Notes under the pieces: model-generated
The model's database searches: none
What the model was told of the DNA's origin: nothing
The model's input: only the letters and a program-made list of their open reading frames with translations
Origin: Loktanella sp. UBA3435
GTDB lineage: Bacteria > Pseudomonadota > Alphaproteobacteria > Rhodobacterales > Rhodobacteraceae
Reading direction: 5' to 3'
Assembly: GCA_002378665.1 (NCBI GenBank)
Contig: DFSO01000061.1
Location: 27,171-59,459, forward strand
Length of the DNA: 32,289 bases
Program-made: the position numbers and the translations under genes
In this document: one piece after another, positions 1 to 7,171 of the stretch
Position numbering within the stretch: the stretch's first letter is position 1
Layout of the letters: each line of letters begins with the position of its first letter

Positions 1-272
1 CGGGCGAAAAGCTTGATTTCCTTGGGAAACCCGCAATGACGGCGCTGTCGGCTGCTGAAATTGCGATCAAGGTGAATGCTGTCGTGCTGCCCTATTACGG
101 GGTGCGCAATCCTGACGGCATGACCTTTACAGCCATCATTGATGCACCCATTGCGGCCTCTGACCCGATCAGCATGACCAAAGAGATGAACGCGCGTTTG
201 GAGACGCAAATTGCGGCGCACCCAGAACAGTGGTTCTGGGTGCATCGTCGTTGGAAAATGCGTAAGGTTTAA
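1..272 (+). CDS. LpxL/HtrB-type lysophospholipid (lipid A) acyltransferase, C-terminal fragment
   Basis: The frame is open from base 3 to the TAA at 270-272, giving the last 89 residues of a protein whose start lies left of the window. The fragment ends in QWFWVHRRWK, the hallmark C-terminus of the LpxL/LpxM/HtrB acyltransferase family (usually about 290-310 residues). The preceding VLPYYGVRNPDG stretch matches the family's last beta-strand region. These inner-membrane enzymes transfer a fatty acyl chain from acyl-ACP to Kdo2-lipid IVA, or to related acceptors in alphaproteobacteria such as ornithine lipids. The catalytic HX4D/E motif would lie upstream and cannot be seen, so the acceptor cannot be assigned. 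An internal ATG at 36 is not the start, because family similarity continues before it. The stop shares TTAA with the stop of the convergent DUF1223 gene. Confidence 0.85.
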   Translation, partial: GEKLDFLGKPAMTALSAAEIAIKVNAVVLPYYGVRNPDGMTFTAIIDAPIAASDPISMTKEMNARLETQIAAHPEQWFWVHRRWKMRKV

Positions 273-967
273 GGCAGATCGACCGCAGCAAGGATGGGGC
301 CAAACTGGTGTTTCTGGATCACGATCACGGCCGGACCTGAACCTTCCACGGCTGCATTCATCGCGAGTGGGCTGGTCCCGTCCCAACGCCCAATAACCTG
401 CCAAGACGTGACGATATTGACGTAGCTGATTGATTTACCAGCGTTTTCACCACGCCTGATCGCGACGGTTTCTTCGGGATGATAATGCACAAGCTGCACG
501 ACCATCGCGCCCAGACCTGCCGCATGCGGGGTCGCGGAGATTTTGATGTATTGACCGTCACGCACCGCATTCAAACCAACCTGTGCTGTTTGCGCACGCT
601 GTGCTGCGATATGGTCCATCACGGCCATCGCCTTGGAGCCGATGACGTGATCTGTACCTGCAATCACCATTTGAGGGGTGTAGACGGTTTCGACGTTAGC
701 AGCGCGTGCGTAGCCATGTTGGCGCGCCGTGAAATCGCGGCTGCCAAACTCATCTTTCCAGCCCAAATAGTCCCAATAGTCCACGTGAAGCGCCAAAGGG
801 ATCACGTAATCGCGCCCCACAAGATCTGCAAGCAGCGCGTCAGCGGGCGGGCAGGACGAGCAGCCTTGCGACGTGTAAAGTTCGACAACGACCTTATTGT
901 CTTGGGCGAATGCCGCGGTTGCGCTTAGGGCGCCCAAAACGGCGAGTGAAGACAAGAAAATGCGCAT
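269..967 (-). CDS. DUF1223 family secreted thioredoxin-like protein
   Basis: This is a 232-residue protein with a clear signal peptide (residues 1-21, cleavage expected after AFA), so it should be periplasmic. Directly after it comes ELYTSQGCSSCPPAD, with a CxxC pair at C36 and C39. That is the conserved signature of DUF1223, a family with a thioredoxin-like fold and no firmly assigned reaction. Other family landmarks are HVDYWDYLGW near residue 61 and VYTPQMVI near residue 95. The CxxC suggests thiol redox activity, which is inference. The ATG is supported by GGAAGA a few bases upstream. The gene is divergent from acnA across a 240-base gap, and its stop overlaps that of the upstream acyltransferase by 4 bases. 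Family confidence is high and functional confidence is low. Confidence 0.9.
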   Translation of the reverse strand: MRIFLSSLAVLGALSATAAFAQDNKVVVELYTSQGCSSCPPADALLADLVGRDYVIPLALHVDYWDYLGWKDEFGSRDFTARQHGYARAANVETVYTPQMVIAGTDHVIGSKAMAVMDHIAAQRAQTAQVGLNAVRDGQYIKISATPHAAGLGAMVVQLVHYHPEETVAIRRGENAGKSISYVNIVTSWQVIGRWDGTSPLAMNAAVEGSGPAVIVIQKHQFGPILAAVDLP

Positions 968-1008
968 GTTTCTTCCGATTTAATGCTGGTCTTTATTGTC
1001 TATTGAGG

Positions 1009-1075
1009 TTTCGCTGAAATGACCAATCAACGAATTGCGAGTGTTTCGCGAGGGATGTTTCAATTTTCGCTGAAA
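1009..1075. promoter_or_regulatory. Two copies of TTTCGCTGAAA between DUF1223 and acnA
   Basis: The 11-mer TTTCGCTGAAA occurs at 1009-1019 and 1065-1075, on the same strand and 56 bases apart. Each copy is a short dyad (TTTC-GCT-GAAA). The right copy ends 14 bases before the putative acnA -35 box; the left copy lies about 40 bases from the DUF1223 start codon, where its promoter should be. The copies may be operators, but I cannot name a regulator and chance repetition is possible. Confidence 0.35.
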
Positions 1076-1089
1076 CCATCAATGATGGG

Positions 1090-1119
1090 TTGGCAATTTT
1101 CGGTGTGCAATGGTATACA
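1090..1119 (+). promoter_or_regulatory. Putative sigma-70-type promoter of acnA
   Basis: TTGGCA at 1090-1095 and TATACA at 1114-1119 are separated by 18 bases. TGG just before the -10 box forms an extended -10 (TGn). Transcription would begin near 1126, leaving a leader of about 80 bases before the acnA ATG. A ribosome site (AAGGG at 1196-1200) precedes the ATG by 7 bases. The rest of the 968-1207 gap holds no convincing gene. Confidence 0.55.
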
Positions 1120-1207
1120 AAAAGCAAGCTGCCCCCTTGATCCACCGTCCTACATGGGGCAAAAGCCAGTTAAATTCATTTCTATGGGCCTTCGAAAGGG
1201 ATAACCA

Positions 1208-3898
1208 ATGACCGTTACTGTCGGCATCGATACCGCCAAAACTCGCAAAACATTAACCGTTGGGTCACAAACTGTGTCCTACTATTCCATTGCTGCGGCT
1301 GAAGCTGCTGGCCTTGGTGATTTTTCCAAACTGCCCGCTGCGTTGAAAGTGGTTCTTGAGAACCTGCTGCGCTTTGAAGATGGCGGTTTTTCTGTTTCTG
1401 TCGACGATATCAAAGCGTTTTCCGAATGGGCCACAAACGGTGGTCAGAACCCGCGCGAGATTGCCTACCGCCCTGCCCGCGTTTTGATGCAGGATTTCAC
1501 CGGCGTACCAGCCGTGGTTGATTTGGCTGCGATGCGTGATGGCATCAAGGCGCTTGGCGGCAACGCCCAGCAGATTAACCCGCTCGCCCCTGTTGATCTG
1601 GTCATCGACCACTCGGTTATGATCGATGAATTCGGCAACCCACGCGCGTTCCAGATGAACGTTGACCGCGAATACGAGCGCAATATGGAGCGTTATACGT
1701 TCCTGAAGTGGGGCCAAAAGGCGTTTAACAACTTCCGCGTTGTGCCACCGGGCACGGGCATCTGCCACCAAGTGAACCTTGAGTATCTGGCCCAGACTGT
1801 TTGGACTGATACAGACCAGAACGGCGAAATGGTCGCCTACCCTGATACGCTTGTTGGCACTGACAGCCACACCACCATGGTAAACGGTTTGGCCGTACTT
1901 GGTTGGGGTGTTGGCGGGATCGAGGCCGAGGCCGCGATGCTGGGCCAGCCTGTGTCGATGTTGATCCCTGAAGTTGTTGGTTTTGAGCTGACAGGTCAGA
2001 TGGTCGAAGGCACGACAGGCACTGACCTTGTGCTGAAAGTCGTCGAAATGCTGCGCGCCCACGGCGTTGTTGGCAAGTTCGTTGAGTTCTACGGTAAGGG
2101 TCTGGACGTTCTGCCACTGGCCGACCGTGCGACGATTGCGAACATGGCGCCGGAATACGGTGCGACTTGTGGCTTCTTCCCGATTGACGGTGAAACACTA
2201 CGCTACCTGCGTAACACCGGCCGTGACGAGGACCGCATTGCATTGGTTGAAGCCTACGCAAAAGAGAACGGTTTCTGGCGCGACGCGGACTATGCTCCTG
2301 TTTATACAGCGACATTGCACCTCGACATGGGAACAATCGTGCCTGCGATTTCGGGTCCAAAGCGTCCGCAGGATTACGTTGCATTGACCAACGCAAAATC
2401 TGCGTTTGCCAACGAGATGGAAAACACATTCAAGCGCCCAATGGGCAAGGAAGTGGCCGTCGACGGCGAAGACTACACCATGGAATCAGGCAAAGTCGTG
2501 ATTGCGTCCATCACATCCTGCACCAACACATCGAACCCCTACGTGATGATCGGCGCGGGCCTTGTGGCACGTAAAGCGGCGGCCTTGGGCCTGAACCGTA
2601 AGCCTTGGGTCAAGACATCTCTCGCACCTGGTTCTCAGGTTGTATCGGAATATCTGGAGGCCGCTGGCCTGCAAGAAGACCTTGATAAGATTGGGTTTAA
2701 CCTTGTTGGCTATGGCTGCACGACCTGTATCGGTAACTCTGGCCCGATCCTGCCCGCTCTGAGCAAGGCGATTGCCGATGGTGATCTGGTGGCAACCTCT
2801 GTGCTGTCAGGTAACCGCAACTTTGAAGGGCGTATTTCGCCTGACGTGCGCGCCAACTACTTGGCCTCCCCACCGCTGGTTGTGGCCTACGCTTTGGCTG
2901 GCACGATGGATATCGACATCACCAAGGATGCGATTGGTCAGGATCAGAACGGCAATGATGTGTTCCTGAAAGACATCTGGCCCACAAACAAAGAGATCAA
3001 CGATCTGGTTGCAAAGACAGTGACCCGTGAAGCGTTCCTCAAGAAATACGCTGACGTGTTCAAAGGCGATGAGAAGTGGCAGGCGGTTCAAACGCCCGAC
3101 TCTGAGACATATGACTGGCCAGCTGCCTCGACATACATCCAGAACCCTCCTTACTTCCAAGGCATGTCCAAGGACCCGGGCACGATCAAAAATCTGAAAG
3201 ATGCCAAAGTCTTGGCAATCTTAGGCGATATGGTCACAACCGACCACATCTCGCCAGCGGGCTCGTTCAAGGACACCACACCAGCGGGCCAATACCTGCT
3301 TGACCGTCAGGTGCCAGTGCGCGAATTCAACTCTTACGGCTCGCGGCGTGGGAACCACGAGGTCATGATGCGCGGCACATTTGCCAACATCCGCATCAAG
3401 AACGAGATGCTCGACGGCGTTGAAGGCGGCTACACCAAGGGCGCTGACGGCAAGCAAACCTCGATCTTTGATGGAGCGATGGCGCATATCGACGCAGGCA
3501 CACCGCTGATCATTTTCGCGGGCGAACAATACGGTGCAGGCTCCAGCCGTGACTGGGCTGCCAAAGGCACAGCACTCTTGGGCGTGAAGGCCGTGGTTGC
3601 AGAGAATTTCGAGCGTATCCACCGCTCCAACCTCGTTGGTATGGGCGTGGTGCCGTTCGAATTCACAGGCGGCGACAACCGTAAATCGCTTGGCCTGACA
3701 GGCAATGAGACGGTTTCGATCTCTGGCCTTGATACCATCAAGCCACTGCAAGAGGTGACTGCGACAATCACTTATGCAAATGGCGACGTGAAAGAGATCC
3801 AAGTGAAATGCCGCATCGATACAGCCGTTGAGATCGAATACATCGAAAACGGTGGCGTACTGCACTATGTGCTGCGTAACTTGGCCAAAGCGTCCTAA
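1208..3898 (+). CDS. acnA: Aconitate hydratase A
   Basis: This 896-residue monomeric [4Fe-4S] aconitase interconverts citrate and isocitrate in the cytosolic TCA cycle. The three cluster cysteines are visible: C438 in SCTNTSNP, and C504 and C507 in GCTTCIGNSGP. Their spacing matches the AcnA/IRP1 branch, as does the length (about 890-900). TDSHTTM near residue 218 is a substrate-site motif. The C-terminal swivel domain carries YGSRRGNHEVM and GEQYGAGSSRDWAAKG, followed by the GMGVVPFEF segment. The gene stands alone, with its own promoter and a strong terminator. It lies next to DUF1223 but faces away from it. Cluster lability to superoxide makes it physiologically related to sodB further right, although they are not co-transcribed. 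Nothing in it looks damaged. Confidence 0.98.
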   Translation: MTVTVGIDTAKTRKTLTVGSQTVSYYSIAAAEAAGLGDFSKLPAALKVVLENLLRFEDGGFSVSVDDIKAFSEWATNGGQNPREIAYRPARVLMQDFTGVPAVVDLAAMRDGIKALGGNAQQINPLAPVDLVIDHSVMIDEFGNPRAFQMNVDREYERNMERYTFLKWGQKAFNNFRVVPPGTGICHQVNLEYLAQTVWTDTDQNGEMVAYPDTLVGTDSHTTMVNGLAVLGWGVGGIEAEAAMLGQPVSMLIPEVVGFELTGQMVEGTTGTDLVLKVVEMLRAHGVVGKFVEFYGKGLDVLPLADRATIANMAPEYGATCGFFPIDGETLRYLRNTGRDEDRIALVEAYAKENGFWRDADYAPVYTATLHLDMGTIVPAISGPKRPQDYVALTNAKSAFANEMENTFKRPMGKEVAVDGEDYTMESGKVVIASITSCTNTSNPYVMIGAGLVARKAAALGLNRKPWVKTSLAPGSQVVSEYLEAAGLQEDLDKIGFNLVGYGCTTCIGNSGPILPALSKAIADGDLVATSVLSGNRNFEGRISPDVRANYLASPPLVVAYALAGTMDIDITKDAIGQDQNGNDVFLKDIWPTNKEINDLVAKTVTREAFLKKYADVFKGDEKWQAVQTPDSETYDWPAASTYIQNPPYFQGMSKDPGTIKNLKDAKVLAILGDMVTTDHISPAGSFKDTTPAGQYLLDRQVPVREFNSYGSRRGNHEVMMRGTFANIRIKNEMLDGVEGGYTKGADGKQTSIFDGAMAHIDAGTPLIIFAGEQYGAGSSRDWAAKGTALLGVKAVVAENFERIHRSNLVGMGVVPFEFTGGDNRKSLGLTGNETVSISGLDTIKPLQEVTATITYANGDVKEIQVKCRIDTAVEIEYIENGGVLHYVLRNLAKAS

Positions 3899-3919
3899 TC
3901 AACGCTTTCCAAAAACAAC

Positions 3920-3955
3920 AAAGGCCCGCGTATCCTCGCGGGCCTTTTGCTTTTT
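3920..3955 (+). terminator. Rho-independent terminator of acnA
   Basis: A perfect 11-base stem (AAAGGCCCGCG at 3920-3930 paired with CGCGGGCCTTT at 3937-3947) encloses a 6-base loop. TTTGCTTTTT follows. It begins 21 bases after the acnA stop. The A-rich left flank could let it act weakly on the other strand too. Confidence 0.88.
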
Positions 3956-4042
3956 CGTTGTCCAAATATGCCCGCCGGAGGCATCAACAATAAGACAACC
4001 ACAAACATTGCCTGCGGACTGCCCCGTCTACACACCCACTTC

Positions 4043-4073
4043 AAAAATCATGAAATCCGCAGCAATGCTGCGG
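4043..4073 (-). terminator. Probable terminator after ccmG
   Basis: Read on the minus strand, CCGCAGC-ATT-GCTGCGG (4073 to 4057) forms a 7-base GC-rich stem with a 3-base loop. It begins 9 bases after the ccmG stop. The T-rich tract is interrupted (ATTTCATGATTTTT), so termination may be partial. It is the only hairpin I see closing the yajC-to-ccmG run. Confidence 0.6.
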
Positions 4074-4082
4074 TCATTCAGG

Positions 4083-4622
4083 TCAACCGCCTGTGGCTGC
4101 TTGCAAGGCGGGTAAAAAGCGCTGCTCGTAGTCCGAACCCACAAGTGGTCCGGCAAAACGGAACAAGACCGTCCCATCGCCGTCCACGATGAAAGTCTCG
4201 GGCGGTGCGGTTACCCCCCAATTGATCGCGGTACGCCCTTTGGGGTCAAAGCCCGTTTTGAAAAACGGATCGCCCTCTTCCGCCAAATACTTCACCGCCT
4301 CATCAGCGGTATCGCGAAAGTTGATACCAGCCACGCGGTAGCCTTGCGCTTGCAAATCCAGCAACGTCGGATGCTCGGCGCGGCATGGCGGACACCAGCT
4401 AGCCCAATAGTTCACGAGCGTCACTTCGCCACTGCGCAGATCGATGCCTGTCAACAAGTCCGTTCCAGGGACGGGTTCAGGTGCTACGTCGGGGGCTTGA
4501 AGCCCGACGAGCGTCGAGGGTAATTCATTGGCGTTGTCGCGCATCATGCCCGCAAAAAACAAGCCTGCAAGGGCCGCGAAAATCACGGGCGGCACAACCA
4601 TCATTGGGGATATTCTAGCCAT
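4083..4622 (-). CDS. ccmG: Cytochrome c biogenesis thiol:disulfide oxidoreductase CcmG (DsbE)
   Basis: This 179-residue protein has an N-terminal membrane anchor (about residues 9-26) and a periplasmic thioredoxin domain. The active site is WCPPC, with C77 and C80. The CcmG landmark GVTAPPETFIVD follows at 136-147 and includes the expected cis-proline region. It keeps the CXXCH haem-binding cysteines of apocytochrome c reduced, receiving electrons from CcdA or DsbD. It is the last gene of the ccmABCDG block; its ATG lies 8 bases inside the end of ccmD, which implies translational coupling. A hairpin follows the stop. Length and architecture are typical. The alternative label, a generic TlpA-like protein, is unlikely given the ccm context. 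Confidence 0.94.
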   Translation of the reverse strand: MARISPMMVVPPVIFAALAGLFFAGMMRDNANELPSTLVGLQAPDVAPEPVPGTDLLTGIDLRSGEVTLVNYWASWCPPCRAEHPTLLDLQAQGYRVAGINFRDTADEAVKYLAEEGDPFFKTGFDPKGRTAINWGVTAPPETFIVDGDGTVLFRFAGPLVGSDYEQRFLPALQAATGG

Positions 4623-4767
4623 TTTTGCGGGCCTCTGCTGCCTCTAGGACGCGGCGTTGCGCCACGGATTGCCGCCAGCTTAACCCGACGATAACAAGCA
4701 AAAGCAGGATGCTCACAGCATAGGCGGATGCCACCTCAAACCCGTATTTACCAAGATCAGGGATCAT
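4615..4767 (-). CDS. ccmD: Haem exporter protein CcmD (50 aa)
   Basis: Translation of the minus strand from the ATG at 4767-4765 to the TAG at 4617-4615 gives 50 residues beginning MIPDLGKYGFEVASAYAVS. A hydrophobic helix follows (about residues 13-30), then a charged cytoplasmic tail (WRQSVAQRRVLEAAEARKNG). This is the standard CcmD layout: a tiny single-pass membrane protein that stabilises the CcmABC-CcmE complex and is needed to release holo-CcmE. The ATG overlaps the ccmC stop by one base (TAATG), and the stop lies 8 bases inside ccmG. Position between ccmC and ccmG, topology and size together make the call firm. Confidence 0.92.
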   Translation of the reverse strand: MIPDLGKYGFEVASAYAVSILLLLVIVGLSWRQSVAQRRVLEAAEARKNG

Positions 4768-5492
4768 TAACGTACCTCACTAAGTTGCAATGCACGCACA
4801 CGGCGCGCGCGAATTTCAGTACGAGTGCGCAAGAGAACGAGCGCGAAAAACAACAGCACGAACCCTGCGATACAGACCAAAAGCGGGAAAAAGAACACGT
4901 CCGAGACGTTCTCTTCTTTATCAAGTGATAGCGACGCGCCTTGGTGAAGGCCTTGGTTCCAAAAGTTGACCGCGTAGCGTGACAGCAAAGCAAAGACCGA
5001 GCCGACCATGCAAAGCACGCTGGTCAAATCCGCCGCCGTGTCGGGATCGTCGATCGCCGCCCAAAGTGCCATGTAGCCAAGGTAAAACAGGAATAAGATC
5101 AGGAAGGACGTCAATCGCGGGTCCCACGCCCAATATGTCCCCCACATCGGTTGCCCCCAAATTGCGCCGGTCATGAGCGCGATGAGCGTCATCGTGATGC
5201 CTACGGGGGCGGCCGCTTTGGCAGCCAGTGCCGAGACATGGTGGCGGCGCACCAGCCAGATCAGCGAGGCGACGAGCATCATCATCCACGCGTTGATCGC
5301 CATCAATGCGGCTGGTACGTGCAGGTAAATGATCTTGACCGTGGAGCCTTGGCGGAAGTCGTCAGGCGTAAGAAAGAACCCCCAGAACAGACCGACCACA
5401 AGGCACAGCCCTGCCGCGCCAAAGGCCCACGGCAAAATCGGGCCTGTCCAGCCCATGAATTTCTTTGGATTTGCGTATTCCCATAAAGACAT
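4767..5492 (-). CDS. ccmC: Haem exporter/handling protein CcmC
   Basis: This 241-residue membrane protein has six predicted helices and the tryptophan-rich haem-handling motif WGTYWAWDPRLTS at residues 117-129. The flanking periplasmic histidines are present at H58 (IYLHVPAA) and about H183 (NQGLHQGAS), the expected axial ligands. CcmC loads haem covalently onto the chaperone CcmE with the help of CcmA, CcmB and CcmD. CcmE, CcmF and CcmH are not in this window, so the pathway is split across the chromosome. The gene lies 42 bases after ccmB, the largest gap inside the ccm block, and overlaps ccmD by one base. Confidence 0.97.
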   Translation of the reverse strand: MSLWEYANPKKFMGWTGPILPWAFGAAGLCLVVGLFWGFFLTPDDFRQGSTVKIIYLHVPAALMAINAWMMMLVASLIWLVRRHHVSALAAKAAAPVGITMTLIALMTGAIWGQPMWGTYWAWDPRLTSFLILFLFYLGYMALWAAIDDPDTAADLTSVLCMVGSVFALLSRYAVNFWNQGLHQGASLSLDKEENVSDVFFFPLLVCIAGFVLLFFALVLLRTRTEIRARRVRALQLSEVR

Positions 5493-5534
5493 AGCGGGAG
5501 GTTAACCTTTCAATCGGGTGGTCTCAATCCTGCA

Positions 5535-6191
5535 TTAGCGCAGATTGATGCGTAAGACTGCCGCAGTAGCGAATGGCAGGAGGGCGATACAGCCCGCGGT
5601 GATCCCAGCCAGCATCAGTAGTGGCGTGGTCGCGTCAAGCCCAGCCGTGCCGCGCCGTGCCGCCTCTGCCCCGAAAATCAGCGTCGGGATGTAGAGTGGC
5701 AGCACGAGGAGTGAGAGCAGCAAGCCGCCGCGCCTTATGCCGACGGTAAGTGCCGCGCCGAATGTGCCAATCATTGAAAGCGCGGGCGTGCCAAGCAGGA
5801 GTGTGAGGGCGACGATACTGTAGCCGCTGTTGGGGAGTTGCAGGAGCACACCAAGAATGGGCGCCGCGATTGTCAGCGGAAGACCAGTGGTCAGCCAATG
5901 GGCGGTGGCTTTGGCAAGGCCCATGGCTTCTAGCGGGATTGGTGCGGTGGCTATGAGGGTCAGTGCGCCGTCCTCGAAATCAAGCGCGAAGATGCGGTCG
6001 AGGGAGAGGAGTGCCGCGAGTAACGCCGCGACCCAGAGGATGCCGGATGCGATTTTGGAGAGAATCGCCGTTTCGGGGCCGACGCCGAAAGGCACCAACA
6101 CGACCACGATCAGAAAGAAAACAAGCCCAAGCCCAAAGCCACCCCCTGCCCGTGTCGCGAGCCGCAGATCACGCAGGAGCAATGCGATCAC
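5535..6191 (-). CDS. ccmB: Haem exporter protein CcmB (ABC permease subunit)
   Basis: This protein of 218 residues is almost entirely hydrophobic, with about six transmembrane segments, and matches the size of CcmB (about 220). It opens with LLLRDLRLATRAGGG, a typical CcmB amphipathic start, and contains the FALDFEDGALTLIATAPIP segment near residue 70 that contacts the ATPase. CcmB pairs with CcmA in the transporter that drives release of haem-loaded CcmE. The start codon is GTG, overlapping the ccmA stop (GTGA, 4 bases), so translation is probably coupled. No anomalies are seen. Confidence 0.96.
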   Translation of the reverse strand: MIALLLRDLRLATRAGGGFGLGLVFFLIVVVLVPFGVGPETAILSKIASGILWVAALLAALLSLDRIFALDFEDGALTLIATAPIPLEAMGLAKATAHWLTTGLPLTIAAPILGVLLQLPNSGYSIVALTLLLGTPALSMIGTFGAALTVGIRRGGLLLSLLVLPLYIPTLIFGAEAARRGTAGLDATTPLLMLAGITAGCIALLPFATAAVLRINLR

Positions 6192-6805
6192 AGGAAGGCC
6201 TCATCGCTATCGGATGGCCCGAAATCTGCGGCAGCAAAGGGCGTGAGGTCGAGGGTTGTGGCCTCATCCAGCCCAAGATCGATATGGGTGGCAATGACGG
6301 CTATGCCGCCGTTTGCGAGGTGTTGGTCGCGGATGAAGTTACTGAAAAGCTTGACGGAAAAGCCGTCGAGCGAAACTGTCGGCTCGTCGAGGAACAAGAC
6401 TTTGCGGTTGATGACACCGAGCCGCGCGAGGCCGACGCGGCGTTTTTGCCCTGCCGATAAGGTGCCTGCAAAGCGGTCACGCAGGTCGGCCAGATCGAAC
6501 CAGTCCCAAATCGCGTCAGGCACGGTGTTGCCGTAAACATCAGCCCAGAATGCGAGGTTTTCGCGCACGGTCAGCGCCGTTTTGATGCCGTCGGCGTGGC
6601 TGGCGTAGGCCGCTTGATCGGCGGGAAAGTCGCAGGTCCCCGCGACAGGCTCTTGCAGTCCCGCGAGCGTGCGCAAGAGTGTTGTTTTGCCGATGCCGTT
6701 AGGGCCGCGCAGGATGAGCGCTAGGCCCGCCTCCACATCAAACGACACGTTGGAGAGCACTGGCATGCCGCTGCGCTCAACAGATATGTCCCGTACCTTG
6801 AGCAT
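6188..6805 (-). CDS. ccmA: Cytochrome c biogenesis ATP-binding protein CcmA
   Basis: This is a compact 205-residue ABC ATPase with all the motifs: Walker A GPNGIGKTT at 34-42, signature LSAGQKRR at 116-123 and Walker B VLFLDEP at 136-142. The small size and LSAGQ signature are typical of CcmA rather than general importers. With CcmB it hydrolyses ATP to release holo-CcmE from CcmC/D on the periplasmic side. The gene starts 3 bases after the Mth938-like gene and overlaps ccmB by 4 bases, so it sits inside a continuous transcription unit that begins at yajC. Confidence 0.97.
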   Translation of the reverse strand: MLKVRDISVERSGMPVLSNVSFDVEAGLALILRGPNGIGKTTLLRTLAGLQEPVAGTCDFPADQAAYASHADGIKTALTVRENLAFWADVYGNTVPDAIWDWFDLADLRDRFAGTLSAGQKRRVGLARLGVINRKVLFLDEPTVSLDGFSVKLFSNFIRDQHLANGGIAVIATHIDLGLDEATTLDLTPFAAADFGPSDSDEAFL

Positions 6806-6808
6806 GGA

Positions 6809-7162
6809 TCAGACCGGTATCAGGGCCGCCGCGATGCGCCGCCCTTCGGACAACAAAACGTTGTAGCTGCGACACGCGGCGGGCGATGACATGGGTTCAA
6901 CGCCGATGCCTGCCTCGTCGAAAACTTCGCGAAAATTCGCAGGAAGATGGGCAATCTCGGCGCCTGTGCCGATGAAAATCACGTCAATCTCGCCTTTGAG
7001 CGCCAGCAAGGTGGCCGTGTCCTCAAAGCCGCCCCAAGCGTCTACGCCGCCCGCATGGGCCAGAAGCGCGCCATGCACAACATTGCCGCCGATCCGAAAG
7101 AAACCCGGGCCGTAGCCTTGAAACGGTTTGGCGTCCGAATAGTTGACTTCATTGAGGCGCAT
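6809..7162 (-). CDS. Mth938-like domain protein (DUF498)
   Basis: This 117-residue protein has the Mth938/DUF498 fold signature: a GYGPGFFRIGGNVVHGALL segment near residues 17-35, then VIFIGTGAEI (60-69), and a C-terminal YNVLLSEGRRIAAALIPV. Relatives include the mitochondrial complex I assembly factor NDUFAF3, which is anchored to inner-membrane translocation and assembly machinery; the bacterial function is not settled. There is no signal peptide or membrane helix, so it should be cytosolic. It lies 9 bases after secF and 3 bases before ccmA, bridging the Sec and Ccm genes. A role in membrane-complex assembly is inference from context and from the eukaryotic relative. Confidence 0.87.
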   Translation of the reverse strand: MRLNEVNYSDAKPFQGYGPGFFRIGGNVVHGALLAHAGGVDAWGGFEDTATLLALKGEIDVIFIGTGAEIAHLPANFREVFDEAGIGVEPMSSPAACRSYNVLLSEGRRIAAALIPV

Positions 7163-7171
7163 GGTGGCTCC

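Noticed and set aside
1019..1204. 61-codon ORF in the acnA leader
   Set aside because: No ribosome site, no recognisable product, and it overlaps the putative promoter and leader of acnA.
1265..3865. Minus-strand ORFs (up to 265 codons) inside acnA
   Set aside because: The 265- and 214-codon frames lie in exact codon register with acnA, so the same codon-bias explanation applies. The sense gene is complete and conserved, and no ribosome sites or domains support the antisense frames.
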